Part shown: piece after piece, positions 1 to 6,710 of the stretch
Position numbering within the stretch: position 1 is the first letter of the stretch
Layout of the letters: every line of letters begins with the position of its first letter
DNA from: Vitreoscilla sp.
Lineage (GTDB): Bacteria; Pseudomonadota; Gammaproteobacteria; Burkholderiales; Neisseriaceae
Direction of reading: 5' to 3'
Assembly (NCBI GenBank): GCA_030150505.1
Contig: JASLFS010000041.1
Location: 1-10,367, forward strand
DNA length: 10,367 bases
Made by a program: the position numbers and the translations under genes
Notes under the pieces: model-generated
Told to the model about the DNA's origin: nothing
Databases searched by the model: none
What the model saw: the letters and a program-made list of their open reading frames with translations, nothing else

Positions 1-694
1 CATCATCAATCAGACCAAAATCAATTTCGCTTCCAGACTGTAAATGGTCTTTGAACTTCACCGTCACCGTCGATAATGGAGCTATCATTAATGGCGATAA
101 CAATTGTGATTGGTTTTCATAAAGGATGTGGTTAAACGAAACGTAAAAATTTGAGTTATTGCTGACATTCACTGAATGATTTTCATCGGATTTAAATTGA
201 ATTAATTTGCCAATTTGAGAAATATCCATTTTCAATGTATCAGGTCGATAAAACAGCTTAAATTGCAGACGGACATTGATATTTAATACATCTGTATTGG
301 ATTTGGTTTGGTCGTTTGGCATTAATTCATAAAGATTAATCCAGTACAGCGATTCAACGTCAGAATCTTGTTGTTGGAATTTATTCATCAAGCGAATGGT
401 TTTTAACTCTTGCGGTTTTAAATAAAGCAGTGGCGGCAATGTTAAGGCAGGATAATCATCAGCTTGCTGCGGTAAATTGCTCACTTTGCCATCATCTACC
501 CAGCTTTGCACAATCACAGGATACGTTCCTGTATTTTTTAAATAAATAACAGCTTCACGATCAGAGTGGTATAAAACATATCTAGATTGGTTAATCGCCA
601 TTTCAGCTAGCGCTGTCTCCGGTTTGATTAAACCAAAGCAAGAAATAATGGCAATGGCAATAGATAAGAAAAATGATGGTATTTTCACTGGCAT
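1..694 (-). CDS. Second periplasmic fimbrial chaperone (PapD/FimC family), 3' end cut by window edge
   Basis: The frame is open from the ATG at 694 to the left edge (231 codons seen; family length is about 240-250, so only the last residues are missing). A signal peptide is visible (hydrophobic residues 8-23, cleavage likely after ALA at 28-30). The mature part has the PapD-like N-terminal Ig domain with SRYVLY (Arg38, equivalent of the PapD Arg8 anchor), VQSWVDDG near 61-68, and the subunit-binding strand ending in FKLFYRP (145-151, Lys146 equivalent to PapD Lys112). It should cap and fold pilus subunits in the periplasm and deliver them to the usher. The ATG overlaps the usher stop by 10 bp. 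A GTG at 688 gives a GTGA overlap and puts the AAGGA motif at a better 8-nt spacing, so GTG may be the true start. It is a second chaperone in the operon, so it probably serves a minor or tip subunit beyond the edge. Family assignment is firm; the dedicated role is inference. Confidence 0.9.
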   Translation of the reverse strand, partial: MPVKIPSFFLSIAIAIISCFGLIKPETALAEMAINQSRYVLYHSDREAVIYLKNTGTYPVIVQSWVDDGKVSNLPQQADDYPALTLPPLLYLKPQELKTIRLMNKFQQQDSDVESLYWINLYELMPNDQTKSNTDVLNINVRLQFKLFYRPDTLKMDISQIGKLIQFKSDENHSVNVSNNSNFYVSFNHILYENQSQLLSPLMIAPLSTVTVKFKDHLQSGSEIDFGLIDD

Positions 695-3237
695 TGTCCT
701 TGTAGTTTGATAATGGCTTGATTGTTTTGGCTGTCTTCAATGTGATAGGGTAACTGACAAGTGCTATTGTCAATGCTTAATATGCCTTGTGGCTTAGTTA
801 CTCGGGCGTAAATTTGATTACCTTGCCCAACAGTGCCAACAGATTGCTTTTGTTCATCAAACACAGAAGCACCCATTTGCAATGTGGTTGTTTGTGGAAC
901 AGTCACCAAAATAGGATAGCCTTTGACCGTTCTAAATTTAACTTTAAGGCTCGAACCTGAATACGGCGCAACTTGACTGGTACTTTCTAATAATTCCACA
1001 TGGTTATCAGCAAGACGCTGGCTGCTAATGCCAATTTGATTGTATTGATAAGGCACAATTGACGGAACCACAGCAAAGCCAAAACGATTAACACGAGAGC
1101 CAGCGCCATTTAATACATCAGCACCTTTAGCTCCTTTGGCTTCAATTAAAGCAAAAGTTTCGCTTAAGCGAGGTGCAAGAGTGATACCACCGCCATGAAT
1201 AATCATGGCGCCTTGCATATTCCCACCAAATTGTTTGTAATTTTTGCCTTTTGAAATGCTAGCTGATACTGTTGCTAATGAAGCTTGTTTGGCAATATGA
1301 GCGCCGATATTGGTTTGTCGTTGCTGGCTATCGTGGTCAACATTGACACTATAGTTATAGCTATTGTTTTCACCAGCAACACCAGATAGCGATGTTGAAT
1401 AGGATGATTTTGTCGCATTGTTATTCATTGCGCTAAATTCCAACGTTGGGGAGTTTCGTCGCTCACCAAATGGAAAAGACATGGATAATATCAATGATTT
1501 TTGTATTTTATCGTTTTGATTACTGCCGTTAAATGGACCATCTTCCATGGTGCCAATTTTTTGTTGATTGTAATTGAGGCTGTAGCTCATGCCTTTATAG
1601 TTATTGGAATAGCCAGCTTGCAATTGCTTATCGTCTTTTTTGCCATAGTATTTATTTAACGAAACAGAAAAATACAAAGAACCCCATGTTTTTAAAGATT
1701 GATTGATTTGCAAAAGCGATTGGCTTTTTTGATTATAAGTATACGAATCCCAATGGTCTGAATGGTTAGCTGCCGCTTGGCGAACGCCTAAAACATCGAC
1801 AAACTCTTTAAACCCTTGCTTGGATTGTTTGTAATTAACCAAGGTTAATGATGTTTGGGAAGGTAAAAATGTTTTACTGTAGCTAATTCCCCAACGGGTT
1901 CCAACTTGTCTTTTGTTATTAATCATGGCGTTGGAAACAGAAGTTGTTAACCCTATACCACCTAATTTAGTTGAAAATGCAGAACCTAAAGCCAATGCTT
2001 GATATTGCTCGCCAATGCGTAGGTTACTGTTGATTGTCAGTGCATTATTGATACCTCTATTATAAGAAGCATCAAGAAATTTGGCATTCACGCCTTTAAA
2101 ATTGCTAGCTTCACCCAAGGCAAGATGATATTGCTGATATCCAGGGCGAATTGATCCCGGCACAGCTGTAAACGCAACTTTAAAAGATGAAACCGTGCCA
2201 TCTGATTCAATAACATAAACATCTAAATCACCGCTGTAGCCAATCGAATATAGCTCTTTGATTTCAAAATCACCCGGTGCGACTGTGGTTTGATAAATTT
2301 CATGTTTATTTTGAAATACTTTGACCACTGCCGTGGTTTTGGCAACGCCACGAATCGTTGGAGCATAGCCTTTTTCAGAGCTTGCTAGCATTCTATTGTC
2401 GGATGATAGTTGTAAACCTCGATAAGCAAAGCTACCCAATGATGGACCCGGCGTATAAATTTCTCCCAGCGTTAATTCTGATCTTAAATTAAACAAAGGG
2501 CGTTTAGCATACAATCTATTTAAATTAAATTGGCTATGTTCGACATGGTTATATTTTTGATAGGTATATGTAGAGTGCTGTCGTATTTGCCATAAACCAA
2601 GATTAAGCCCGCTGTCTAGATTGACGAATAAACTGCTTGAGTCATTGGAATTGGCATTGTATTGGAAGTAGTTAATGTCATAATTGGTGTATAACATTGT
2701 TTCACCAACATCCAAATTTTCTTTTGGAATATAATCTTTTGGTAATTTTTTAATGTAAATCTGCGGCACCAATATATTCAGTTTTAAGCTTTTTATATCA
2801 AAATTATCGGTAGCACCCGCAACATATTCATCAATAAATCGACAGGTATTATCTTCTTCATTGAGTGCAATATTTGGGTTAGAAATGGTGATTCCCCATT
2901 TTTTGAGGTGCTTTTGTTGAAAGCAAGGGCGTATTTTTTGATTGGCATCTTGCTTAAAAGTAATGTTTTTTCTTTCGTAATAATCCGTATTTAAATAAAT
3001 ATCTGCTAGATATTGTCCTTCAACAAGGATATTAGATTGATTGATGGTTTCAATATCAAACTCCTGATTATCACCTAGCAAAGAATTGCTATCAAAATAA
3101 AATCCATCACCAGCATCGGTTGGCTCTTCTGCTGTTGCTGGAATCGGTAAGATAGATACGGATATCACTAAAATTTCAATATGAAAAAAAATCTTTCTAA
3201 TTATTATTTTGTATTGCATATTAGGGAACGTCCTCAT
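685..3237 (-). CDS. Fimbrial outer-membrane usher (FimD/PapC family)
   Basis: An 850-residue protein of normal usher length. It forms the outer-membrane pore that receives chaperone-subunit complexes and polymerises the pilus. Visible parts in order: signal peptide (about 7-36); N-terminal chaperone-binding domain with a Cys105/Cys132 pair; 24-strand barrel beginning near 180; plug domain about 290-350, with the usher signature around APGDFEIKELY (320-330); C-terminal domain with Cys827/Cys849 near the end. Start choice is uncertain. The ATG at 3237 lies in what looks like the end of an IS remnant and has no Shine-Dalgarno. The ATG at 3219 (Met7) begins a cleaner signal peptide, but the nearest AGGA is 11 nt away. 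Met7 is my preferred ancestral start. The gene overlaps the next chaperone by 4-10 bp, implying translational coupling. The reading frame is intact, so the usher is potentially functional. Confidence 0.96.
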   Translation of the reverse strand: MRTFPNMQYKIIIRKIFFHIEILVISVSILPIPATAEEPTDAGDGFYFDSNSLLGDNQEFDIETINQSNILVEGQYLADIYLNTDYYERKNITFKQDANQKIRPCFQQKHLKKWGITISNPNIALNEEDNTCRFIDEYVAGATDNFDIKSLKLNILVPQIYIKKLPKDYIPKENLDVGETMLYTNYDINYFQYNANSNDSSSLFVNLDSGLNLGLWQIRQHSTYTYQKYNHVEHSQFNLNRLYAKRPLFNLRSELTLGEIYTPGPSLGSFAYRGLQLSSDNRMLASSEKGYAPTIRGVAKTTAVVKVFQNKHEIYQTTVAPGDFEIKELYSIGYSGDLDVYVIESDGTVSSFKVAFTAVPGSIRPGYQQYHLALGEASNFKGVNAKFLDASYNRGINNALTINSNLRIGEQYQALALGSAFSTKLGGIGLTTSVSNAMINNKRQVGTRWGISYSKTFLPSQTSLTLVNYKQSKQGFKEFVDVLGVRQAAANHSDHWDSYTYNQKSQSLLQINQSLKTWGSLYFSVSLNKYYGKKDDKQLQAGYSNNYKGMSYSLNYNQQKIGTMEDGPFNGSNQNDKIQKSLILSMSFPFGERRNSPTLEFSAMNNNATKSSYSTSLSGVAGENNSYNYSVNVDHDSQQRQTNIGAHIAKQASLATVSASISKGKNYKQFGGNMQGAMIIHGGGITLAPRLSETFALIEAKGAKGADVLNGAGSRVNRFGFAVVPSIVPYQYNQIGISSQRLADNHVELLESTSQVAPYSGSSLKVKFRTVKGYPILVTVPQTTTLQMGASVFDEQKQSVGTVGQGNQIYARVTKPQGILSIDNSTCQLPYHIEDSQNNQAIIKLQGQCQ

Positions 3238-3243
3238 TTGGCT

Positions 3244-3411
3244 TCATACCAAATAAAACATGCAGACAATATGAATCATGACTTTGAAATTTATAGCTAA
3301 TTTATCAAAACGAATTGAAATATCATTAGAAAATTTCAATTTAGTAAATGCATTTCGAACGAAGTGTTTTAACGTATTTAATAAGGTATTAATAATGTTT
3401 GGTAGCTGTTT
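3244..3411 (-). mobile_element. Decayed 3' fragment of an IS5-family transposase
   Basis: Translating the minus strand of the chaperone-usher gap gives about 55 open residues ending at TGA (3246-3244). The pattern is that of an IS5-type DDE transposase C-terminus: KHFVRNAFTKLK, then ISIRFDKLAINFK, then a hydrophobic tail (MIHIVCMFYLV). This matches the family form 'ENxFxKLKxFRxIAxRYDKLxRNFxxxxxLAxxxxWL'. Two stop codons lie immediately upstream (3417-3412) and no DDE catalytic region is present, so this is a remnant. The sequence GGGAACGTCCTC starting at 3224 may be the element's terminal inverted repeat, next to a TTA target; I could not find a matching other end. The fragment explains why two genes that are normally tightly spaced are 326 bp apart. 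Family call is from pattern recognition only. Confidence 0.65.
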
Positions 3412-3563
3412 TTATTATTCAATATTTTATCTGCAATCAGATAGTTAGTATTTTTAGCAATGAATTTTTATTATATTTAAGCTGTGGTAGCAATGAATTA
3501 ACTTCCATTTTCATGATAAGGAAATATCAATCAAATGGAAGGTGAAATGTTGGTAATTTTAAA
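3412..3563. other. Gene-free remainder of the chaperone-usher gap, with short repeats
   Basis: I see no convincing gene here. It contains a 12-bp direct repeat, TAGCAATGAATT at 3455-3466 and 3488-3499 (33 bp apart), and an inverted pair TTCCATTT (3503-3510) / AAATGGAA (3533-3540) with a 22-nt loop and no T-run. A 25-codon minus-strand reading frame beginning MKMEVNSLL lies across it, without a recognisable Shine-Dalgarno. The stretch may be further IS debris or original intergenic DNA. Confidence 0.4.
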
Positions 3564-4298
3564 TTATGATTTAAGTGAGTATTTTTCACTCACTAATCCA
3601 CCTAAATCATTCATGTATTCATAATTAATGGTTTTTACAGTGCCTAAATTTGGTTTGTTATTTTTAAGCGTGTTTAATTCTTCATTTGAAAATGGCGCTA
3701 CCATAACTGGTTTCATGGCAATTTCTTTGCCGTCGGTATTAATTGCTTTAACGCTCGCCAATGTAACGTAATAAGGGGATTGGTTTTGGATAGTAAGATT
3801 TTGTTTATCTACTAAAAAATTAATGTGTTCTGATACTTTTTCAACAGGAATCGCTAGCTTCGGGCGATAAAATATTTTGACGCGGTGTCTGAGAACGACA
3901 GATAGCTCATTTTCTGCTGATGTATTCGGTGGCACTTGAGCAATATTTAAATAAGCAACGCTTTCTCGGTCTTGTGGAGGATTGTCACCACTATAAATTA
4001 AGCGAATACTTTGACCAGCTTTGGGTGCGATTTTAAAAATAGGTGGTGTTAATATATAAGTACCAGTGGCTGTTTTTGGCGTTGATTGAGCATCGCCTTC
4101 GTCCACCCATACTTGCATAATATAAGGTGTATCATCATCATTGGTAAGATTTAATGTTTCTGATTGTGAGTTCGCAGAATAAATAACCCTGGTCTTAATC
4201 ATTGTAACGCTAGCCGTTGCGGGCAGGGCGAACATCAATAAGAAGAGAGATAGTGTGGACATTATTTGTTTTATTTTCATAATTTTCTTTTGAATCAT
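3564..4298 (-). CDS. Periplasmic fimbrial chaperone (PapD/FimC family)
   Basis: A 244-residue protein, normal for the family. The signal peptide covers about residues 1-29 (hydrophobic 16-25, cleavage after ATA). The mature protein begins SVTMIKTRVIYSA, where Arg37 corresponds to the PapD Arg8 anchor. The first Ig domain carries MQVWVDEG (61-68) and the F1-G1 region runs into VKIFYRP (140-146, Lys141 equivalent to PapD Lys112). It folds pilin subunits by donor-strand complementation and passes them to the usher. It lies 57 bp downstream of the major pilin gene, after a terminator-like hairpin, and should be cotranscribed by readthrough. Neither the ATG at 4298 nor the in-frame ATG at 4280 has a strong Shine-Dalgarno; the latter gives the more typical MKIK start. 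It differs clearly from the second chaperone at the left edge, so the two are not a recent duplication. Confidence 0.95.
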   Translation of the reverse strand: MIQKKIMKIKQIMSTLSLFLLMFALPATASVTMIKTRVIYSANSQSETLNLTNDDDTPYIMQVWVDEGDAQSTPKTATGTYILTPPIFKIAPKAGQSIRLIYSGDNPPQDRESVAYLNIAQVPPNTSAENELSVVLRHRVKIFYRPKLAIPVEKVSEHINFLVDKQNLTIQNQSPYYVTLASVKAINTDGKEIAMKPVMVAPFSNEELNTLKNNKPNLGTVKTINYEYMNDLGGLVSEKYSLKS

Positions 4299-4314
4299 TT
4301 TTGTTTATTGAAAT

Positions 4315-4346
4315 AAAAACAGCCCATTGCTATTACACAATGGGCT
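4315..4346 (-). terminator. Hairpin plus U-run after the pilin gene (attenuator/leaky terminator)
   Basis: On the minus strand AGCCCATTG, an 8-nt loop and CAATGGGCT form a perfect 9-bp stem (4346-4338 and 4329-4321), followed by GTTTTTATTT. It starts 9 nt after the pilin stop codon and precedes the chaperone. Such a structure would end most transcripts after the abundant pilin, or protect the pilin mRNA 3' end, while letting some polymerase continue into chaperone and usher. The structure is seen; the effect is inferred. Confidence 0.8.
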
Positions 4347-4355
4347 ATCATCATC

Positions 4356-4880
4356 TTACAAGTAAGTAATTGCGTACTGAACGCTGCCTTTTACAGAACC
4401 AGCAGTTGCAGCATCTTCTGCATAGTAACGTACAGCAAAGTCATGAGAAGCTTCAGTCTCATCTTGATTCAATACCAAACCAGGGTTGGCTTCAGTACCA
4501 TCAATATTCAGAACAGTTGAACTACCTAGACCATCAATCAGTTCCAATGAAACAAACTCAGCTGTACCAGTGTTACCAATACGATTCTCAGCGGTCAAAT
4601 TGTTGGCCATGAAGATCGTACCGATGTTGGTTTCGCTTGTTGCCGCGTCACAGCCAGATACTTGAACAGTAAATGGAGTTTCGCCAGCTGTTTTACCAGC
4701 TGTGTCTAATTGAGCCGTAGAAACGGTAGGTAGGAATACAGTTGGTGATTCTGAATTGCCATTAACGGTCACTGTACAAGTTTGAGATGACACTTCACCT
4801 TGAAAGTAGATTGTATCGGCAGCTTGTGCTGTGATGCTAGCAGAAGCCAATAAAGTCATTAAGAGTAATTTGTTTTTCAT
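4356..4880 (-). CDS. Major fimbrial subunit (type 1-like pilin)
   Basis: A 174-residue pilin. The signal peptide MKNKLLLMTLLASASITAQA is followed by a mature N-terminus, ADTIYFQGEV, that would serve as the donor-strand extension. Cys35 (SSQTCTV) and Cys77 (VSGCDA) form the family disulfide. The protein is rich in Thr/Ser/Ala/Gly and ends QYAITYL with the penultimate Tyr usual in chaperone-usher pilins. It is polymerised into the pilus rod outside the cell. The start is supported by GTGAG 6-7 nt before the ATG. The gene is visibly richer in GC than its neighbours (26 of 60 in 4441-4500), consistent with codon use of a highly expressed gene. It is the first gene of the operon, downstream of a very AT-rich region. 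No tip adhesin is visible in the window. I leave the symbol blank because fimbrial names vary by species. Confidence 0.93.
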   Translation of the reverse strand: MKNKLLLMTLLASASITAQAADTIYFQGEVSSQTCTVTVNGNSESPTVFLPTVSTAQLDTAGKTAGETPFTVQVSGCDAATSETNIGTIFMANNLTAENRIGNTGTAEFVSLELIDGLGSSTVLNIDGTEANPGLVLNQDETEASHDFAVRYYAEDAATAGSVKGSVQYAITYL

Positions 4881-4937
4881 TCGGTTCTCACTTTACATAT
4901 TCTGAAGAATTGAAAAATTTCATTTTTATGTTCTGTA

Positions 4938-4964
4938 TTTGTACTAAATACTGATATGTGACAA
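4938..4964 (-). promoter_or_regulatory. Possible promoter of the fimbrial operon
   Basis: On the minus strand TTGTCA (4964-4959) matches five of six -35 positions. TACAAA (4943-4938) follows at a short 15-nt spacing, or CAAATA at 17 nt. The start would lie about 50 nt before the pilin ATG. The -10 is weak, so this is only the best candidate I see, and an activator may be needed. Confidence 0.25.
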
Positions 4965-5742
4965 CGTAAAAATGAAGGTCCTTAAGTCGCTCAAATTAAC
5001 TAATGAAAAACAACTTAAGTACTAAAATTCTAGCACGTTAGATTTAATACTCTATAGAAATAAATAGACATTTTTAGAAAATAATTATCTTGTTAATATC
5101 TAAATATCTTAAAATTAAATAGTAATAATTTATTTTTAAAATTTTGAATTTAATATAATATTTATAATTTAAAACTTGTTTATTTGTTAAATTGTTTTTT
5201 TATTTTTTATGATTTTTTGATAAAAATATTTTTTCATAATAAATACAACCCAGTATATTTTTATGATAAATATATATTATCATTTATGTATTTAGAATAA
5301 TTTGCTTTGTTTTTTATATAAAATAAAATTGGCTTTTGTCGAAAGTTAAGCGTAAAAAAATGAGAAAGTTATTCCAAAGGAATTTTATTTATAGTTATTT
5401 TGTTGTATTGATGAAACAAAATTAAGGATTTTGTAGAAAATAATAGATAGTCAGAATTATTTTTTGATGGAATGAGCATTCTTGAGGGCTAAAGCCAATA
5501 AATTTAAGATGCTGTTATATATGGTATTTTTATTTGTTTGGGGTTTGGTATGTAATAGATAGATAGTTTCAGACGGATTATTTATGGTTTTAAAATAAAA
5601 AATTTGCTTAGAATCAATACGAAATAATTATTCTGCTAAGTAGAGCCAGCTAATGTATTTTTTATGCTTTTGTATTTTAATTGCTTGAGCAAAAGTATTA
5701 GAATGCAAAAAAATATTTAAGGTATGATGGTCATTATTGTTT
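4965..5742. other. Very AT-rich gene-free region upstream of the fimbrial operon
   Basis: No frame here looks like a gene. Positions 5101-5280 contain only 16 G or C in 180 bases, and the stretch is dominated by A- and T-runs. Small structures are visible: GGCTAAAGCC near 5488, an imperfect stem around 5606-5640, a short GATA repeat near 5557-5566, and TTCAGACGG at 5568-5576. I see no pair of inverted repeats that would make an invertible promoter switch. Such DNA often binds nucleoid silencers of the H-NS/MvaT type, which would fit a horizontally acquired fimbrial locus; this is inference. Confidence 0.5.
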
Positions 5743-5771
5743 TTTACTAAGTGAATAAATTGTATTACAAT
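5743..5771 (+). promoter_or_regulatory. Likely sigma-70 promoter of the lipoprotein gene
   Basis: TTTACT (5743-5748, 4 of 6 to the -35 consensus), a 17-bp spacer and TACAAT (5766-5771, 5 of 6 to the -10). Transcription would begin near 5778, giving a leader of about 55-60 nt. In DNA this AT-rich, chance matches are common. Confidence 0.4.
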
Positions 5772-5833
5772 AATAAAAAATACTTTATCTATTAGTATTT
5801 TACGTTTTTTTGATAAACTGTTAAGAATGGGTT

Positions 5834-6217
5834 ATGGCAATGAAAAAATTTCTGTTAGCTGGCTTATTGTCTTTTGGATTGATGGGCTGCGTAGCGCTAG
5901 ACACAAATGAGAAAACTGAATCTGCTTATTCTTCTAATCAAGATGCACAACAAGTTATCCATTTTAATGGGCCATATGATTTAGTCATCGAACTAAAAAC
6001 GACTGATGGCTTTGAAACAGCTACAATGACCGATAATTCAGGTCAAGAGCGCCAGTTGAAACGTGTTGTATCGGGTAGTGGTATTAAACTAGAAGGTGCT
6101 GATGGCGCTTCTATCCATTTCAAAACATTCAATGGTAGAAACGAAGGTGTTTTGAGCATGGTACCTGGTAGAGATATCTCACTTATTGAGTTCGATCCTA
6201 ATTCTATTAAAGAATAA
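5834..6217 (+). CDS. Small lipoprotein, probable MliC-type lysozyme inhibitor
   Basis: A 127-residue protein with a lipoprotein signal peptide: KK, hydrophobic 6-17, lipobox LMGC with lipidated Cys19. The ATG at 5840 (Met3, MKKFLLAG) is equally or more likely as start; AAGA at 5823-5826 is the only Shine-Dalgarno-like motif. After a low-complexity linker (20-40) comes a small beta-rich domain. The stretch LKRVVSGSGIKLEG (75-88), followed by IHFKTFNGRNEGVLSM (94-109), resembles the MliC/PliC pattern 'LPRVxSASGARYxxGxxxFWxKGxEAxL', where the Ser-Gly loop enters the lysozyme active site. The conserved disulfide cysteines of many MliC proteins are absent; Cys19 is the only cysteine. It stands alone with its own promoter candidate and terminator. 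Lipoprotein status is firm; lysozyme inhibition is a moderate inference. Confidence 0.85.
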   Translation: MAMKKFLLAGLLSFGLMGCVALDTNEKTESAYSSNQDAQQVIHFNGPYDLVIELKTTDGFETATMTDNSGQERQLKRVVSGSGIKLEGADGASIHFKTFNGRNEGVLSMVPGRDISLIEFDPNSIKE

Positions 6218-6247
6218 TCACTGCTAGATAATGTATTTGAAAGATAA

Positions 6248-6271
6248 AAAAACCGCTTTTTAGCGGTTTTT
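6248..6271. terminator. Bidirectional intrinsic terminator
   Basis: AAAAACCGCT (6248-6257), a TTTT loop and AGCGGTTTTT (6262-6271) form a perfect 10-bp stem with an A-run on one side and a T-run on the other. It lies 30 nt after the lipoprotein stop and 17 nt beyond the stop of the opposing mini-ORF, so it can serve both convergent transcripts. Confidence 0.9.
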
Positions 6272-6287
6272 AATTTATCCAGTTTGA

Positions 6288-6365
6288 TTAATTTAAATCA
6301 GCATCTTCTTGTTGACGTGATTTTTTTAAGGCGCGATAATTATTTAAGCGTCGACGATGTTGCAT
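6288..6365 (-). CDS. Possible 25-residue basic small protein, unknown function
   Basis: A complete short frame from ATG (6365-6363) to TAA (6290-6288). The peptide begins MQHRRRLNNYRALKKSRQ and ends in acidic residues (QEDADLN), so it has a strongly basic N-terminal two-thirds and an acidic tail, with no membrane segment or signal peptide. The evidence for translation is a clear AGGA 7 nt before the ATG, and the stop is followed within 20 nt by a strong bidirectional terminator, giving it a gene-like layout convergent with the lipoprotein gene. A weak promoter candidate lies just upstream. The composition suggests nucleic-acid or ribosome contact, but I do not recognise the family. It could be a chance frame. 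Confidence 0.5.
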   Translation of the reverse strand: MQHRRRLNNYRALKKSRQQEDADLN

Positions 6366-6397
6366 AGGGTTATCCTAATTCTTTAGGTACTGCACTT

Positions 6398-6426
6398 ACT
6401 ATATTTTTTAATTGTAATTTTAAGTC
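6398..6426 (-). promoter_or_regulatory. Possible promoter of the 25-residue mini-ORF
   Basis: TATAGT (6403-6398, 5 of 6 to the -10 consensus) sits about 33 nt before the ATG. The -35 position, 17 nt further up (6426-6421, GACTTA), is poor. Only the -10 is persuasive. Confidence 0.25.
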
Positions 6427-6710
6427 GTGATTTAGAATAACAAGATATAGGAGCTATAAAGCTAAAAGCGTAAGAGCCAGTACATTGGCTAAAATGAAAG
6501 TTATATATTAACTTGAGTGACTAAAAGTAAATTTAGTATCTCTTTAGGCTACAGTAGTTTTATGTATCAAACAAGCTATTTCTGTATTTTTACAAAAGTT
6601 AATTATTAGAATAATCAATTTAGTATCAGCCATTCTGATTCAAAGCGGACTTTATCGCATGAAGTTAATATCAATTAAACATAGCAATAAAGCCGCTGGT
6701 TATGCAGATA
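6427..6710. other. Gene-free stretch with an imperfect inverted repeat after the transferase gene
   Basis: I see no gene here. AGCGGACTTTATCGC (about 6644-6658) pairs imperfectly with GCAATAAAGCCGCT (about 6684-6697), leaving a 25-nt loop. It lies just downstream of the minus-strand transferase stop and could terminate or stabilise its transcript, although no strong U-run follows. AATTTAGTATC occurs twice, near 6530 and 6618. A 37-codon plus-strand frame starting at 6659 runs into the transferase gene and has no Shine-Dalgarno. Confidence 0.4.

Noticed and set aside
4370..4612. Plus-strand 80-codon frame opposite the pilin gene
   Set aside because: It lies antisense to a clear pilin gene, is Gln/His/Leu-rich without any domain, and has no ribosome binding site.
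4881..5830. An invertible fimS-like promoter switch
   Set aside because: I found no pair of matching inverted repeats flanking a promoter and no recombinase gene in the window.
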